A program made the translations under genes and the position numbers. From Enhygromyxa salina (GTDB lineage Bacteria; Myxococcota_A; Polyangia; Nannocystales; Nannocystaceae): a DNA stretch of 19,790 nt. This document shows, in pieces, positions 8,273 to 16,080 of this stretch (its first letter is position 1; each line of letters starts with the position of its first letter). A model generated the notes under the pieces. The model saw only the letters and a list, made by a program, of their open reading frames with translations, did not search any database and was not told the origin of the DNA. The stretch covers positions 1 through 19,790 of the forward strand of contig NZ_JMCC02000140.1 of the NCBI RefSeq assembly GCF_000737335.2. Reading direction: 5' to 3'.

Positions 8273-9961
8273 TCAGGCGACCTTGACAATGTAGGCCAAG
8301 ACATAAAACTTTGGCCGGTTGTCGTGTTTTGCCACGAGGGTCACGTCTCGGTCGCCATCGACGACTTGCTCGGCTGGTGACGCGGGCAACCGCCCAACCC
8401 GACCGCCGAACGAGGCGTTCGAGTGCCCGTGGTCGCCGTCCGTCTCGGTCCGGTAGCTCCGGTGTACATTCGACGTCTCGCGGCCCTTGGGTCGGTAGGT
8501 CGAATTACCGTCGCCGTCGCCTTGAATGCGGTGGTTATGTGCCCCGCCCCCTGCAACGTGAAGATCGCCCTTGCTGTGACTGTGGCCCGCGACGACGTGG
8601 GTGTGCTCGATCGTGTCCACGCCGCCGCCGAACCCGGCGCTGTTGCCCCCCTGACTCAGGTTCCCCACCCGCTTATACTCGTCGTGGCCGGGGTCGTAGC
8701 CAACGACGAAGCGCCCGCGAAGGTCGGGCGTTTGGTGGATCCCGACCTTCTCGCCGTTGCACAGCGCCCAGCCGTTGGGAATCGTCGACCCCGACCACAT
8801 TGCGATGGTCCCCAGCGGGACGACCTGCCGTTGAAGCTCGGCGATCTTGTCACTCATTTGCTTGATCTGCATGTTCTCTCCGATCAGATTTGGCAGCTGG
8901 AAGTCCAACGAATAGGGGGTGGGGACGGTGTACGGATCCCCGCTGCGACACTTTCGCGCAACATCGGGGATCTGTTCGACGAGCGTCGTGACGGCCTTCC
9001 AGGCCCGCTCGAGATTATTGCGCAGCACCGCCCGACGGTGCGGCAGCGTCGGGTCATCAATGCTGTCAAAGCCCTCGAGCTTGACGCCCTCACCAACCTC
9101 GAGCCGGCCGAGGTTGGTCATCATGTACGTCAGATCCCCGCGCAACTGGATCATGTCGAGATACATGCGGCCGAGCAGCTCGATGTCGTTGTGACGCTGA
9201 GTGGTCTCCTCGGGCGATGGATCACGTTCGAAGTTCTCGAACATCACGGTTTTGTAGTCTTTGTAGATCCCGCGAAATACGACCGATCGCGCGCGGACTT
9301 GCTCGGGGAAGTTCACGACCGCCTGGATCATCTGATCGATGTCCGTGGGGTTGCTGCCTTCACCGCCTTCGCGAAACACCTCGATCCTCTTGGATAGATT
9401 CTCCGACACAGCTCGCATGCGCTGGGCAACGCTGGCGTCGGCCGACGCCCCCCAGCCCGAGCCGGACACCTGCGCCGCGATCTCTCGCTGCTTGTCGGAG
9501 GTCGTCGACGCGATGTCAATGACCCCATAGTAGGCCCCGCCCGAGACCTCGCCGACCAGGAACTCGGTGCCGAAGCGCTCGTGAAACTCCGCGCGCTTGG
9601 CCGTCTTGACCCACGCGTTGACGCTGGGTTTGGGCCGCACGTCCGCGAGCACTTGAATCGGGTTGGTGACGTGACACTTCACGATCACGTAGGTGTGGTA
9701 GCTGTTGAAATTGCTGCTGGTGACGTACTTGGCCCGCGCCGACGCCGAGAACACGCCAGAGTAGGTGCCCGCGGCCGAGACATCGAGGGCGTTGGACAGC
9801 TCGCGCACGTTGGTGACCACCTCGAGCTCAAACTCGACAGTCTGGCCCTCGCCGCCAGAGGTCACCACGCCAGCGTGGTCGATCGCGTCGCCGCGAAGCT
9901 GGCCAAGCACCGGATCGGCGCCCATGCCAAGCGTGAGCCCGGGAATTAGATCGCGCAGCAT
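8273..9961 (-). CDS. MACPF-like region fused to a phage tail collar domain with HxH motifs
   Basis: A 562-residue protein with no signal peptide or membrane helix. The start at 9961 is set by AAGGAG eight bases upstream. Residues about 30-200 contain F-G-T-E-F-x6-G-G (130-142), very close to the MACPF/perforin signature [YW]-G-[TS]-H-[FY]-x6-G-G with His replaced by Glu; alternating strands before it (FSASARAKYV, SYHTYVIVKC) also resemble that fold. A helical middle (about 205-350) is unrecognised. A short heptad helix (about 365-380) leads into a tail collar domain (about 382-562): GTIAMWSGSTIPNGWALCNG, TPDLRGRFVVG and the terminal NRPKFYVLAYIVKV. Four HxH motifs, HTH (453-455), HSH (460-462), HNH (475-477) and HGH (511-513), recall iron-binding HxH repeats in trimeric phage fibres. 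The collar assignment is strong; MACPF is a motif-level inference. It is divergent from a trypsin-like protease gene. Confidence 0.85.
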   Translation of the reverse strand: MLRDLIPGLTLGMGADPVLGQLRGDAIDHAGVVTSGGEGQTVEFELEVVTNVRELSNALDVSAAGTYSGVFSASARAKYVTSSNFNSYHTYVIVKCHVTNPIQVLADVRPKPSVNAWVKTAKRAEFHERFGTEFLVGEVSGGAYYGVIDIASTTSDKQREIAAQVSGSGWGASADASVAQRMRAVSENLSKRIEVFREGGEGSNPTDIDQMIQAVVNFPEQVRARSVVFRGIYKDYKTVMFENFERDPSPEETTQRHNDIELLGRMYLDMIQLRGDLTYMMTNLGRLEVGEGVKLEGFDSIDDPTLPHRRAVLRNNLERAWKAVTTLVEQIPDVARKCRSGDPYTVPTPYSLDFQLPNLIGENMQIKQMSDKIAELQRQVVPLGTIAMWSGSTIPNGWALCNGEKVGIHQTPDLRGRFVVGYDPGHDEYKRVGNLSQGGNSAGFGGGVDTIEHTHVVAGHSHSKGDLHVAGGGAHNHRIQGDGDGNSTYRPKGRETSNVHRSYRTETDGDHGHSNASFGGRVGRLPASPAEQVVDGDRDVTLVAKHDNRPKFYVLAYIVKVA

Positions 9962-10400
9962 GGTTTCAACTCCTTCTTGCGGCCGACGGAGCGCCGGGCA
10001 ATTTCGTGAATGGTGGCTGGTTGTGCATCTGGGACATCTCCAAATGCGTAAATGAATGCGTGGATTCGTTGTAAGTGGGCCATGGTGAACTCCGCAACGC
10101 GAGATGCGGGAAAGCGCTCGATCGTGACCACAAAGTGCGTTCACTCGAGGTGCTCGGGATAAACTAGATGACATCTTGCGGCCTGCCATCGCGATTGCCC
10201 CTCGCTGGAATGGGGTCAATCCCTCATGCCAGCGGCGGCCCGTCGGGTCACGCGCATGGCTCGAGCAGCAACTCGCGGCCATGAGGTGATCACCCTACCC
10301 CGGCCAAGGACAAACACCGGGTGCCGCAGTCTCCGACTGCGACCACCTTGTCCACGTGGGCTGAGCCAGGCCCTCGCCCGAGCTGAAAGCACACGACACC
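9962..10400. other. 439-bp divergent intergenic region
   Basis: It separates the collar gene (-) from the protease gene (+) and should hold both promoters, though no consensus pair stands out. A stem CGCAGT/ACTGCG (10325-10330 / 10336-10341) lies within a larger GGACAA...TTGTCC pairing, 60 bases before the protease ATG. The motif at 10370-10388 nearly repeats 3414-3432. A 61-codon minus ORF (10131-9946) overlaps the collar start but has mixed third-position usage and was not accepted as a gene. Confidence 0.5.
9970..9975 (-). promoter_or_regulatory. Strong ribosome binding site fixing the collar-gene start
   Basis: AAGGAG on the minus strand lies eight bases before the ATG at 9961. The open frame extends 107 codons further upstream, but that stretch lacks coding character. 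This site therefore decides the start. Confidence 0.85.
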
Positions 10401-11288
10401 ATGCGCTTCTCCAAAACATTTCGCGACGATTCAATTCGAGAATTCGGAAACCTGGCGAACAAGCACCAAGCCCAAATGCAGCGGAGCTCCGTGCGCCTGA
10501 CGAATCGCAGGTTCACTGCATCGGGAGTCTTGGTCCGCGACCGCGATGGCGTGGCCGGGATCATCACCGCGAAGCACAATCTGTGGATGAACGAGCGTAG
10601 TCGCAATGATAAGTTTCCAGAGCCCGCCACGTGGGACGACGCCAAAGCCAATGAGATGGTTGAGAATTTTCTGATCGACCTCCACGTGGGGTACAACGCC
10701 ACGCTGGGTGGCCTGCCCGCGAGCACAGAGCCTCTGGATCCAAATAAGGGTGATATCGAGTTCAGGAGCGACGGCAATGACGATTGGAGCTACGATCTCA
10801 TGTTCATCGCCTTCAAGGAAGATCTGAGCATCCGCGATTGGATGAACGACAGGCGGAGTCCTGCGGGGATCGACTACGACACGCGGAAGGATCGTAGCGT
10901 CAACGATCACTTTTACGCGAGGCAGATGCTGGGTCGACAGGTGTTTATTACCGGCTTCGGCGACCAACTCAACCACGCCGGACGCGGGACGGGCGGGCTG
11001 AGCAACTCACTTCAGGTTCGCGCTGCCAATGTGGCTGCAAACGCCACAACCGCGCTGCGCATGGAGCCCAGCGAGGTCTACGAGCAGGTGTTACCGATCA
11101 ACGCCAGTGACAATTCCAGCACCGCACCGGGGGACTCGGGGGGCCCGGTGTTCACCATTGATAACAGGCGGCTACTGCTCGTGGGCGCGACGTTAGGCGC
11201 CAATTTCGCGGCCAGGAGGCTCATGGGTGGTAGCCCGATCGTCAACAACGCCGCGACCTTCATTGTCCGGCAGGGCAGGCTGTTCTGA
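10401..11288 (+). CDS. Trypsin-like serine protease without signal peptide
   Basis: A 295-residue protein with the chymotrypsin-fold catalytic motifs: His59 in GIITAKHN, Asp132 in WSYDLMFI, and Ser246 in APGDSGGPVF. A Gly-Phe-Gly stretch (ITGFGD, about 183-188) precedes the Ser region, as in trypsin-like enzymes. There is no signal peptide, pro-region or membrane segment, so it probably acts inside the cell, unlike most secreted trypsin-like enzymes. The ATG at 10401 has no strong Shine-Dalgarno. Codons are less GC-rich than in the housekeeping-type neighbours. It is transcribed away from the collar/MACPF-like gene, with which it shares an upstream region. A role in processing that protein is possible but untested. 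The stop codon lies in the first unit of a 10-bp tandem repeat. Confidence 0.88.
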   Translation: MRFSKTFRDDSIREFGNLANKHQAQMQRSSVRLTNRRFTASGVLVRDRDGVAGIITAKHNLWMNERSRNDKFPEPATWDDAKANEMVENFLIDLHVGYNATLGGLPASTEPLDPNKGDIEFRSDGNDDWSYDLMFIAFKEDLSIRDWMNDRRSPAGIDYDTRKDRSVNDHFYARQMLGRQVFITGFGDQLNHAGRGTGGLSNSLQVRAANVAANATTALRMEPSEVYEQVLPINASDNSSTAPGDSGGPVFTIDNRRLLLVGATLGANFAARRLMGGSPIVNNAATFIVRQGRLF

Positions 11289-11330
11289 GCTGTTCTGAGC
11301 TGTTCTGAGCTGTTCTGAGCTGTTCTGAGC
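11281..11330 (+). repeat. Five perfect 10-bp tandem repeats over the protease stop codon
   Basis: tgttctgagc is repeated five times without change. The TGA stop of the protease gene (11286-11288) is in the first unit, so changes in copy number after that unit would not alter the protein, only the 3' untranslated region. Confidence 0.95.
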
Positions 11331-11345
11331 TGACGGTGCTCCACG

Positions 11346-11364
11346 GCTCACGCGCCTCGGCGCC
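11346..11364. repeat. 19-bp dispersed repeat, copy 2
   Basis: It is identical to 8247-8265 and located downstream of the protease gene, just after the 10-bp tandem repeat. Confidence 0.7.
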
Positions 11365-11466
11365 TCGTGATCTCGCGCCAGACCCTGCGCTCGAGCGATT
11401 GCGTCGACACGTCGCGCGACCAACGCGCTGCGCTCCGCTGGCTGGAAAGTTGCTAGATTGGGCGCC

Positions 11467-12141
11467 ATGCGACGACTCGGGCTCTTCCTCTGTGTCCTGC
11501 CGCTGGCCTGTGGCGCCCGCCCCGACCACCAGCCGGAGCCTCCGGCCAAGTCCGCGCCCACGCCGGCCTCGAAGCCAGCAGACGTAGACGACAAGGCCGT
11601 CAACGACGAGGCCGCTGACACCTCGGCCCCCGACTGCATCTCGGCCTCGAATTTGCCGCCCGGGAGCGTCCCCAAGTCCGTCGCGCAGTGGGCCACGCTG
11701 GATCTCGACCTCCTCGCGGCCGCGCTGCCCGTCGATCCTCGCGACCCCGGCCTCGCGCACACCGAGACCTCGCAGTGGACGCGCGGCCAGGCGGGCCACC
11801 CCTCGCCCCTCGTGATGCGGGCGATCGAGCCGCCCGGCACGGACTCGCGCATCGTGACCATCACCGACTTGCAGGACGTGTGTCACTGCCGCGAGGGGAT
11901 GGGCCGGCGCCGCCACGACGCCGCGATCGCAACGGGCGACACCTCGGAGACCATCGATGGACACCTCGTCGCGGTCAAGACCACGGAGGGCGTGGTCGAT
12001 CTGCGGGTGTGGATCGCCGATCGCTGCGAACTGCTGATCCGCGCGACGACGCGCGGGGGAGCCGACGCCCTCCTGGGGGCCACGGACATGGCCGCGCTGA
12101 AGTCGACCTGCGCCGCCCGAGACGCCAAGGGCTCGGGCTAG
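11467..12141 (+). CDS. Putative lipoprotein of unknown function
   Basis: About 224 residues starting MRRLGLFLCVLPLACGARPD: two Arg, a short hydrophobic core and a Cys at position 15 (PLAC, a slightly imperfect lipobox). A Pro/Ala-rich linker follows (about 17-50), then a globular part with four Cys (for example DVCHCREGMG, ADRCELL and KSTC) that could form disulfides. An outer-membrane or periplasmic location is expected. The frame opens three codons earlier (11458), but the ATG at 11467 begins the signal peptide. No family was recognised and no clear Shine-Dalgarno is visible. It lies downstream of the protease gene, separated by a repeat-containing gap, so it is probably a separate transcription unit. 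Confidence 0.75.
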   Translation: MRRLGLFLCVLPLACGARPDHQPEPPAKSAPTPASKPADVDDKAVNDEAADTSAPDCISASNLPPGSVPKSVAQWATLDLDLLAAALPVDPRDPGLAHTETSQWTRGQAGHPSPLVMRAIEPPGTDSRIVTITDLQDVCHCREGMGRRRHDAAIATGDTSETIDGHLVAVKTTEGVVDLRVWIADRCELLIRATTRGGADALLGATDMAALKSTCAARDAKGSG

Positions 12142-12335
12142 CAGGCTCGCCCAAGGTGGCAGGATCGAGCCGTTGGACCTGTGTCGCTGCTAGCCGATTC
12201 TTCGTCTTGTGCCCTACGACAACCTGCGCCGTGCCGTGCCGTGCCGCGCTCGGTCGAGGGCCAGACCCTCACGGCAAAGCTACGAGACCACGATGCGTAC
12301 TACCGGTTCACCGGAAACGCGCCTCGCCCCCACGC

Positions 12336-15272
12336 TCAGTCAGCAACCCAAGCCTCGAGCTCCGCGAGGTCCCCCGCCGCCCGAACACCCCCAGCCGCAA
12401 AGTCCCCCCGCGCCCCATCAACCAGCACACCAACCCGCTCCCCCATCCCCGCGGCATCCAACGCCTGCGCCAGCGCAAACCGTGCAAGCCCGCGATCAAT
12501 CGGATCCGCATCCTCAGTCTCCAGCAACAACACCGCGCTCTCCAGCAACCCCACCGCCTCATCCACCCGCCCAAGCTCCAGCATCGCCCGCCCAAGCCCA
12601 AGCTTCGACAGCGCCAGATCAGGGTGATCCCCCCCAAGCGTAGCCACGCGAATCTCGATCGCCCGCCCATAGCTAACCACCGCCTGATCAACCTCCCCAA
12701 TCGCCCGCTGCTGATCCCCCCGCATGGTCAGCGCCCGCGCAACCAACTGGTGATCCGCCCCCACGCTCTGCTCGAGGATCTCAATCGCCGAGACCAGCTC
12801 CGCCCCCGCCTCGTCGGGTCGCTTGGCCAGCAGCAAGATCCCCCCAAGGTTCATCTTGCTCAGCCCAACGTTCGGGTGCCCCTCGCCATTGGCCGCGCTC
12901 AAGATCGCAATCACCCGCCGAAACATCTGCGCCGCCTCGTCAAACTGCGCGAGCCGTTCATGCACGAGCGCGAGATTACTGAGCGGAAACGCGGCCTGGG
13001 GGTGGGTCGGCCCGTAGGCCCGCTCGGTGATCTTCAAGGCCCGGCCAAACAGCGCGCCGGCTTGCTCGTACTCGCCAGTGCGCAGGTGGATCCCGCCAAG
13101 CACGTTAATCGGGTTGGCCAGCGAGGGGTGCTCGGCGCCGTCGAGCTCGGCCCCAAGCTCGAGCGCGATCTGGATCTGCTCGCGGGCAGCGTCGAAGTGG
13201 TTGGCCGCGAATTCGACCATGCCGATCTGCTCAGCCAGCTCCGCGCGCCGCCGCTTGCTCGGGCTTGGCGTTCGATCCAGCAGCGCCTGCGCCAGCTTGG
13301 CCCAGCGCATGCCGCCGTCGTAATCGCTGTCCGTGTAGCCAACCAGATCGGTGAGCTGCTCGAGCGCGTGCCCAGCCACGTCGTCATCCCGCGCCGCGAT
13401 CGCGCTGATCGCCGCGCGCTCGAGGGTGGTCTTGGCCTCGTCGTGCTTGCCGTTGGCCTCGAGCAGCAGGCCGTGGCGCAGGTCGAACTCGGCCAGCAGC
13501 GGCGGGTAGTCAACCGCCTCCGCGTCAGCGCGCAGCGCTTCGACCTGCGCGAGGGCGGGCTCGGGTTGACCCGCAAACCCCTGGGTGCGCGCGGCGGCCA
13601 AGCCCTCGCGCACGCGGGCCAGCGCAGCGACGCGCTCGGGATCCGTCGGCGGAGCCGCGACCGCCCGCAGGCCCGCGGCGTCGTCACAGGTCTCGAGCTT
13701 GGGCAGCGACGAGACCAGCTCGACGCCCTTGCCGAGCAGCGCTTCGTCGCCCGCGCCGATCAGCGTGACGACCGGCGCGAGCTCGTCGAGCTTGCGCGCA
13801 TAGCAGGCCATGCGCAGATCCATCAGCTCGGCCGACTGCGCCGCGTCGATCAGCGTGGCGGCGCAGGCTTGCGTGCGCCCAGCCGTGAAGCGCTGGCCCC
13901 AGGCGTTGAGTTGGCGCTCGACCTCCGCGCCAACCGGCTTGGCCCACGGCTTGTCGAGCGCTGCGTAACCACTCGTGATCGCAGCCCGAGCCGACTCGCC
14001 CCAGACCTGCTCGAGCGCCGCCTGGGCGCCCTGACACTTGGGCGCGTCCACGACGGGCTCCGGGGTCCGCGTCAGGCCAAACGCAGCGGCGCCCGCGAAC
14101 ACCAGCAGCGCTGCGCCACCCACCAAGCGCCGACGCCGACCCTCGCGCGGATCCACGGCCAGCGCATCCAGCAGCGCGTCCATGCTTGGCCACCGCGCGG
14201 CGGCGTCGTGGCTGAGCCCGCGCGAGATGATCGGCCACAGCCAGCTGGGCACCGTGGAGGTGCTTGGCGGAGGCAGCAGCTCTTGGTTGATGACGGCGTG
14301 GACGATCGTCGCGAGCGTGTCGCCCGCGAACGGCCGCCGTCCCCACAGGCCCTCGTACAGCGCCACGCAAAAGCTGAACTGATCGCTGCTGGGTCCGACC
14401 GCCTCGCCACGGTGCTGCTCGGGCGACATATAGGCGGGCGTGCCCATGACCGAGCCCGCCCGCGTGAGCTTGACGCTGAGCTTGCTGTTGCCGAGCAGGC
14501 GCATGTCGACGCTGTCTTCTTCGTCCGGATCAACGACCGCAGTGATCAGGCTGTCCGCCATGTCCGACTCGCCCGAGGCTGGGCCCGCGGGCAGCTGCGA
14601 CAGTTGATCCGTCGGCGCCCCGCCGCCGTCGAGGCTCTTCGCCAGGCCAAAGTCGAGCACCTGCACCCGCCGCGGCTCGGTGTCGCAGACGAGCACGTTG
14701 TCGGGCTTGAAGTCGCGATGGATGATCGCGTGACCGTGGGCATAGGCGAGCCCGCGCCCGGCGGCGATGAACACTTCTACGACCTCGCGCCACCCGTGGG
14801 GCTGCTGCATCCACGCGCTCAACGGCGCGCCCGGGACGTGGTCCATGACGATATAGGCCTGGTCGGCGACAGTGCCGCTGTCGAACACCGGGACCACGTT
14901 GGGGTGCGAGAGCCTGGCCATCGCCTGCGCCTCGCGAACTAAGCGATCGCGGGCCCGGGGCGAGGCGCTCGAGTGCAGCAGCTTGATCGCTACTTTGCGA
15001 TCGAGCTGGGGATCGTAGGCGGTGTAGACCACCCCCATCCCGCCTTGCCCGAGCACGCCAAGCACCACGTAGCGCCCAAGCCGATCGGGCTGGGTTGGGG
15101 CTCCCGCTCGAGTCGCTGGCGGGCCGGCCGTGCCTGCGTGCCCGGTCGGGGCGTTCAGATCTCGGCAGATCGTCGCGCCCGTCGCATCGGCCAGCTGGGT
15201 GTCATCTGTGCCACCGGTGGCCTCGTGCGCCAGGCCGGCAGACGTCGCTTCAATGGTCAGGTCGTCGGTCAA
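12336..15272 (-). CDS. Membrane Ser/Thr protein kinase with TPR tail
   Basis: About 978 residues from a TTG start at 15272 (M-TDDLTIEATSAG). Frame-compatible ATG codons at 15353 and 15404 are alternatives; none has a good Shine-Dalgarno. The PknB-type kinase domain (about 67-370) is complete: GQGGMGVV loop (75-82), Lys97 in VAIK, HRDFKPDN (185-192), DFG (207-209), GTPAYMSPE (277-285). The DFG-to-GTP gap is about 67 residues, much longer than usual, with an acidic, Ser-rich insert. One transmembrane helix (about 384-400) follows. The rest is helical, ending in 42-residue kinesin-light-chain-type TPRs (about 715-920), each beginning HP or H. Such kinases phosphorylate regulatory partners at the inner membrane; the TPR part should be periplasmic and bind ligands. 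The last 200 or so codons use G/T-ending codons unlike the rest of the gene. Confidence 0.93.
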   Translation of the reverse strand: MTDDLTIEATSAGLAHEATGGTDDTQLADATGATICRDLNAPTGHAGTAGPPATRAGAPTQPDRLGRYVVLGVLGQGGMGVVYTAYDPQLDRKVAIKLLHSSASPRARDRLVREAQAMARLSHPNVVPVFDSGTVADQAYIVMDHVPGAPLSAWMQQPHGWREVVEVFIAAGRGLAYAHGHAIIHRDFKPDNVLVCDTEPRRVQVLDFGLAKSLDGGGAPTDQLSQLPAGPASGESDMADSLITAVVDPDEEDSVDMRLLGNSKLSVKLTRAGSVMGTPAYMSPEQHRGEAVGPSSDQFSFCVALYEGLWGRRPFAGDTLATIVHAVINQELLPPPSTSTVPSWLWPIISRGLSHDAAARWPSMDALLDALAVDPREGRRRRLVGGAALLVFAGAAAFGLTRTPEPVVDAPKCQGAQAALEQVWGESARAAITSGYAALDKPWAKPVGAEVERQLNAWGQRFTAGRTQACAATLIDAAQSAELMDLRMACYARKLDELAPVVTLIGAGDEALLGKGVELVSSLPKLETCDDAAGLRAVAAPPTDPERVAALARVREGLAAARTQGFAGQPEPALAQVEALRADAEAVDYPPLLAEFDLRHGLLLEANGKHDEAKTTLERAAISAIAARDDDVAGHALEQLTDLVGYTDSDYDGGMRWAKLAQALLDRTPSPSKRRRAELAEQIGMVEFAANHFDAAREQIQIALELGAELDGAEHPSLANPINVLGGIHLRTGEYEQAGALFGRALKITERAYGPTHPQAAFPLSNLALVHERLAQFDEAAQMFRRVIAILSAANGEGHPNVGLSKMNLGGILLLAKRPDEAGAELVSAIEILEQSVGADHQLVARALTMRGDQQRAIGEVDQAVVSYGRAIEIRVATLGGDHPDLALSKLGLGRAMLELGRVDEAVGLLESAVLLLETEDADPIDRGLARFALAQALDAAGMGERVGVLVDGARGDFAAGGVRAAGDLAELEAWVAD

Positions 15273-15386
15273 GACACAAATGGTATGGCACACAGACGCT
15301 GCGTTTGAGGCGCGCGCCGTGACAACACGCGACGCCGCGACCGCGGTGCGCATCGGCCCGATCCACGGCCAGTGTTTCCACTCGTG

Positions 15387-15414
15387 TTGCGCTGGACACA
15401 GCACCCCCTATGAT
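15387..15414 (+). promoter_or_regulatory. Possible sigma-70-type promoter for the DUF1285-like gene
   Basis: TTGCGC (15387-15392), 16 bp, then TATGAT (15409-15414). Transcription would start at about 15421, only three bases before the ATG at 15424, giving a nearly leaderless mRNA, which fits the absence of a Shine-Dalgarno. The -35 match is weak. Confidence 0.3.
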
Positions 15415-15423
15415 CGAACTCGA

Positions 15424-16080
15424 ATGAGCGACGTCGCCGATCCTCGCGGCTCCCGCGAAGCGCCCCCGACATCCGGTGATGCTGGGTTGTCGGGGCTCGA
15501 TCCAGGCATGTTGGAGCGGCTGCGGCGGGGCTTCCCGCTGCGCATGGATCGGCAGGGCAACTTCAGCTTCGAGGGCGATCCGATCACGCACCCCGGCATC
15601 GTTCGGCTGTTTCGCAACAGCCTCGACGCAACCGAGACCGGCGAGGTCACGCTTGGGCTCGAGGGCAAGTGGGTCTACCTGAAGCTCGCGGATCTCCCGC
15701 TTCGTGCGCTTCGCGTCGATCGTGCCAGCGCAGACGACAATGCGCCGCAGCTGCTGCTCGACGATGGCCGCCGCGTACCGCTGAACCCGCAGACGCTGTG
15801 CGAAGAGCCGGGCGCCGGGCTGCGCTGCAGCGTGCCCGCGCGCGGCAGCGGTCGGCCGCTCGGGGTTCGATTGAGCAACACCGCCGCGATCGATCTCAGC
15901 GCGTGGTTCGTCGATGACCCCAACGATGATCGCCCGCAGCTCGAAGTGAACGGGCGCCGCTGGCCGATCCCCGAGACGCCTCCAGATCGGGCTGAGCTAA
16001 GGCGGCGTCAGGCGGCGGACATGACGGTGTCCGCAGACGTCCTCGATCGCGAGGATCGCGTCCCCCACCCGCCCCGGTAA
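15424..16080 (+). CDS. Small conserved protein, DUF1285-like
   Basis: 218 residues, soluble, with no signal peptide or membrane helix. The region LRMDRQGNFSFEGDPITHPG, then IVRLFRNSL and WVYLKLADLPLRAL (about residues 39-96) resembles the DUF1285 pattern (xRDGxWxHxGxPIxRxxLVRLF, then xVEDxPF). That family has no established biochemical role. The ATG at 15424 is chosen because sequence upstream in the same frame overlaps the divergent kinase gene and looks non-coding. The gene is divergent from the kinase. Its last 84 bases overlap tail-to-tail with the methyltransferase gene on the other strand, so the two transcripts are antisense at their ends. Confidence 0.75.
   Translation: MSDVADPRGSREAPPTSGDAGLSGLDPGMLERLRRGFPLRMDRQGNFSFEGDPITHPGIVRLFRNSLDATETGEVTLGLEGKWVYLKLADLPLRALRVDRASADDNAPQLLLDDGRRVPLNPQTLCEEPGAGLRCSVPARGSGRPLGVRLSNTAAIDLSAWFVDDPNDDRPQLEVNGRRWPIPETPPDRAELRRRQAADMTVSADVLDREDRVPHPPR

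Noticed and set aside
7144..8304. 386-codon minus-strand ORF
   Set aside because: The plus strand encodes recognisable regulatory-like and PDZ sequence here; the minus frame is an Arg-rich shadow.
9946..10131. 61-codon minus ORF overlapping the start of the collar gene
   Set aside because: GGAG precedes an internal ATG, but third codon positions are mixed, unlike neighbouring genes, and no family was recognised. It was kept out as a gene.
9962..10282. 107-residue N-terminal extension of the collar protein
   Set aside because: The strong AAGGAG eight bases before the ATG at 9961 and the non-coding character of the extension favour the shorter protein.
12231..12270. Short gtgcc x3 repeat and GAGGG/CCCTC stem after the lipoprotein gene
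   Set aside because: Too short and weak to call a terminator or a meaningful repeat.
11688..14942. 1,084-codon plus-strand ORF
   Set aside because: It is antisense to the Ser/Thr kinase, whose motifs are unambiguous on the minus strand. The plus-strand product is Arg/Gly/Pro-rich with no recognisable domain.
15130..15423. Upstream extension of the DUF1285-like gene
   Set aside because: It overlaps the divergent kinase gene, and the sequence has no coding character before the ATG at 15424.
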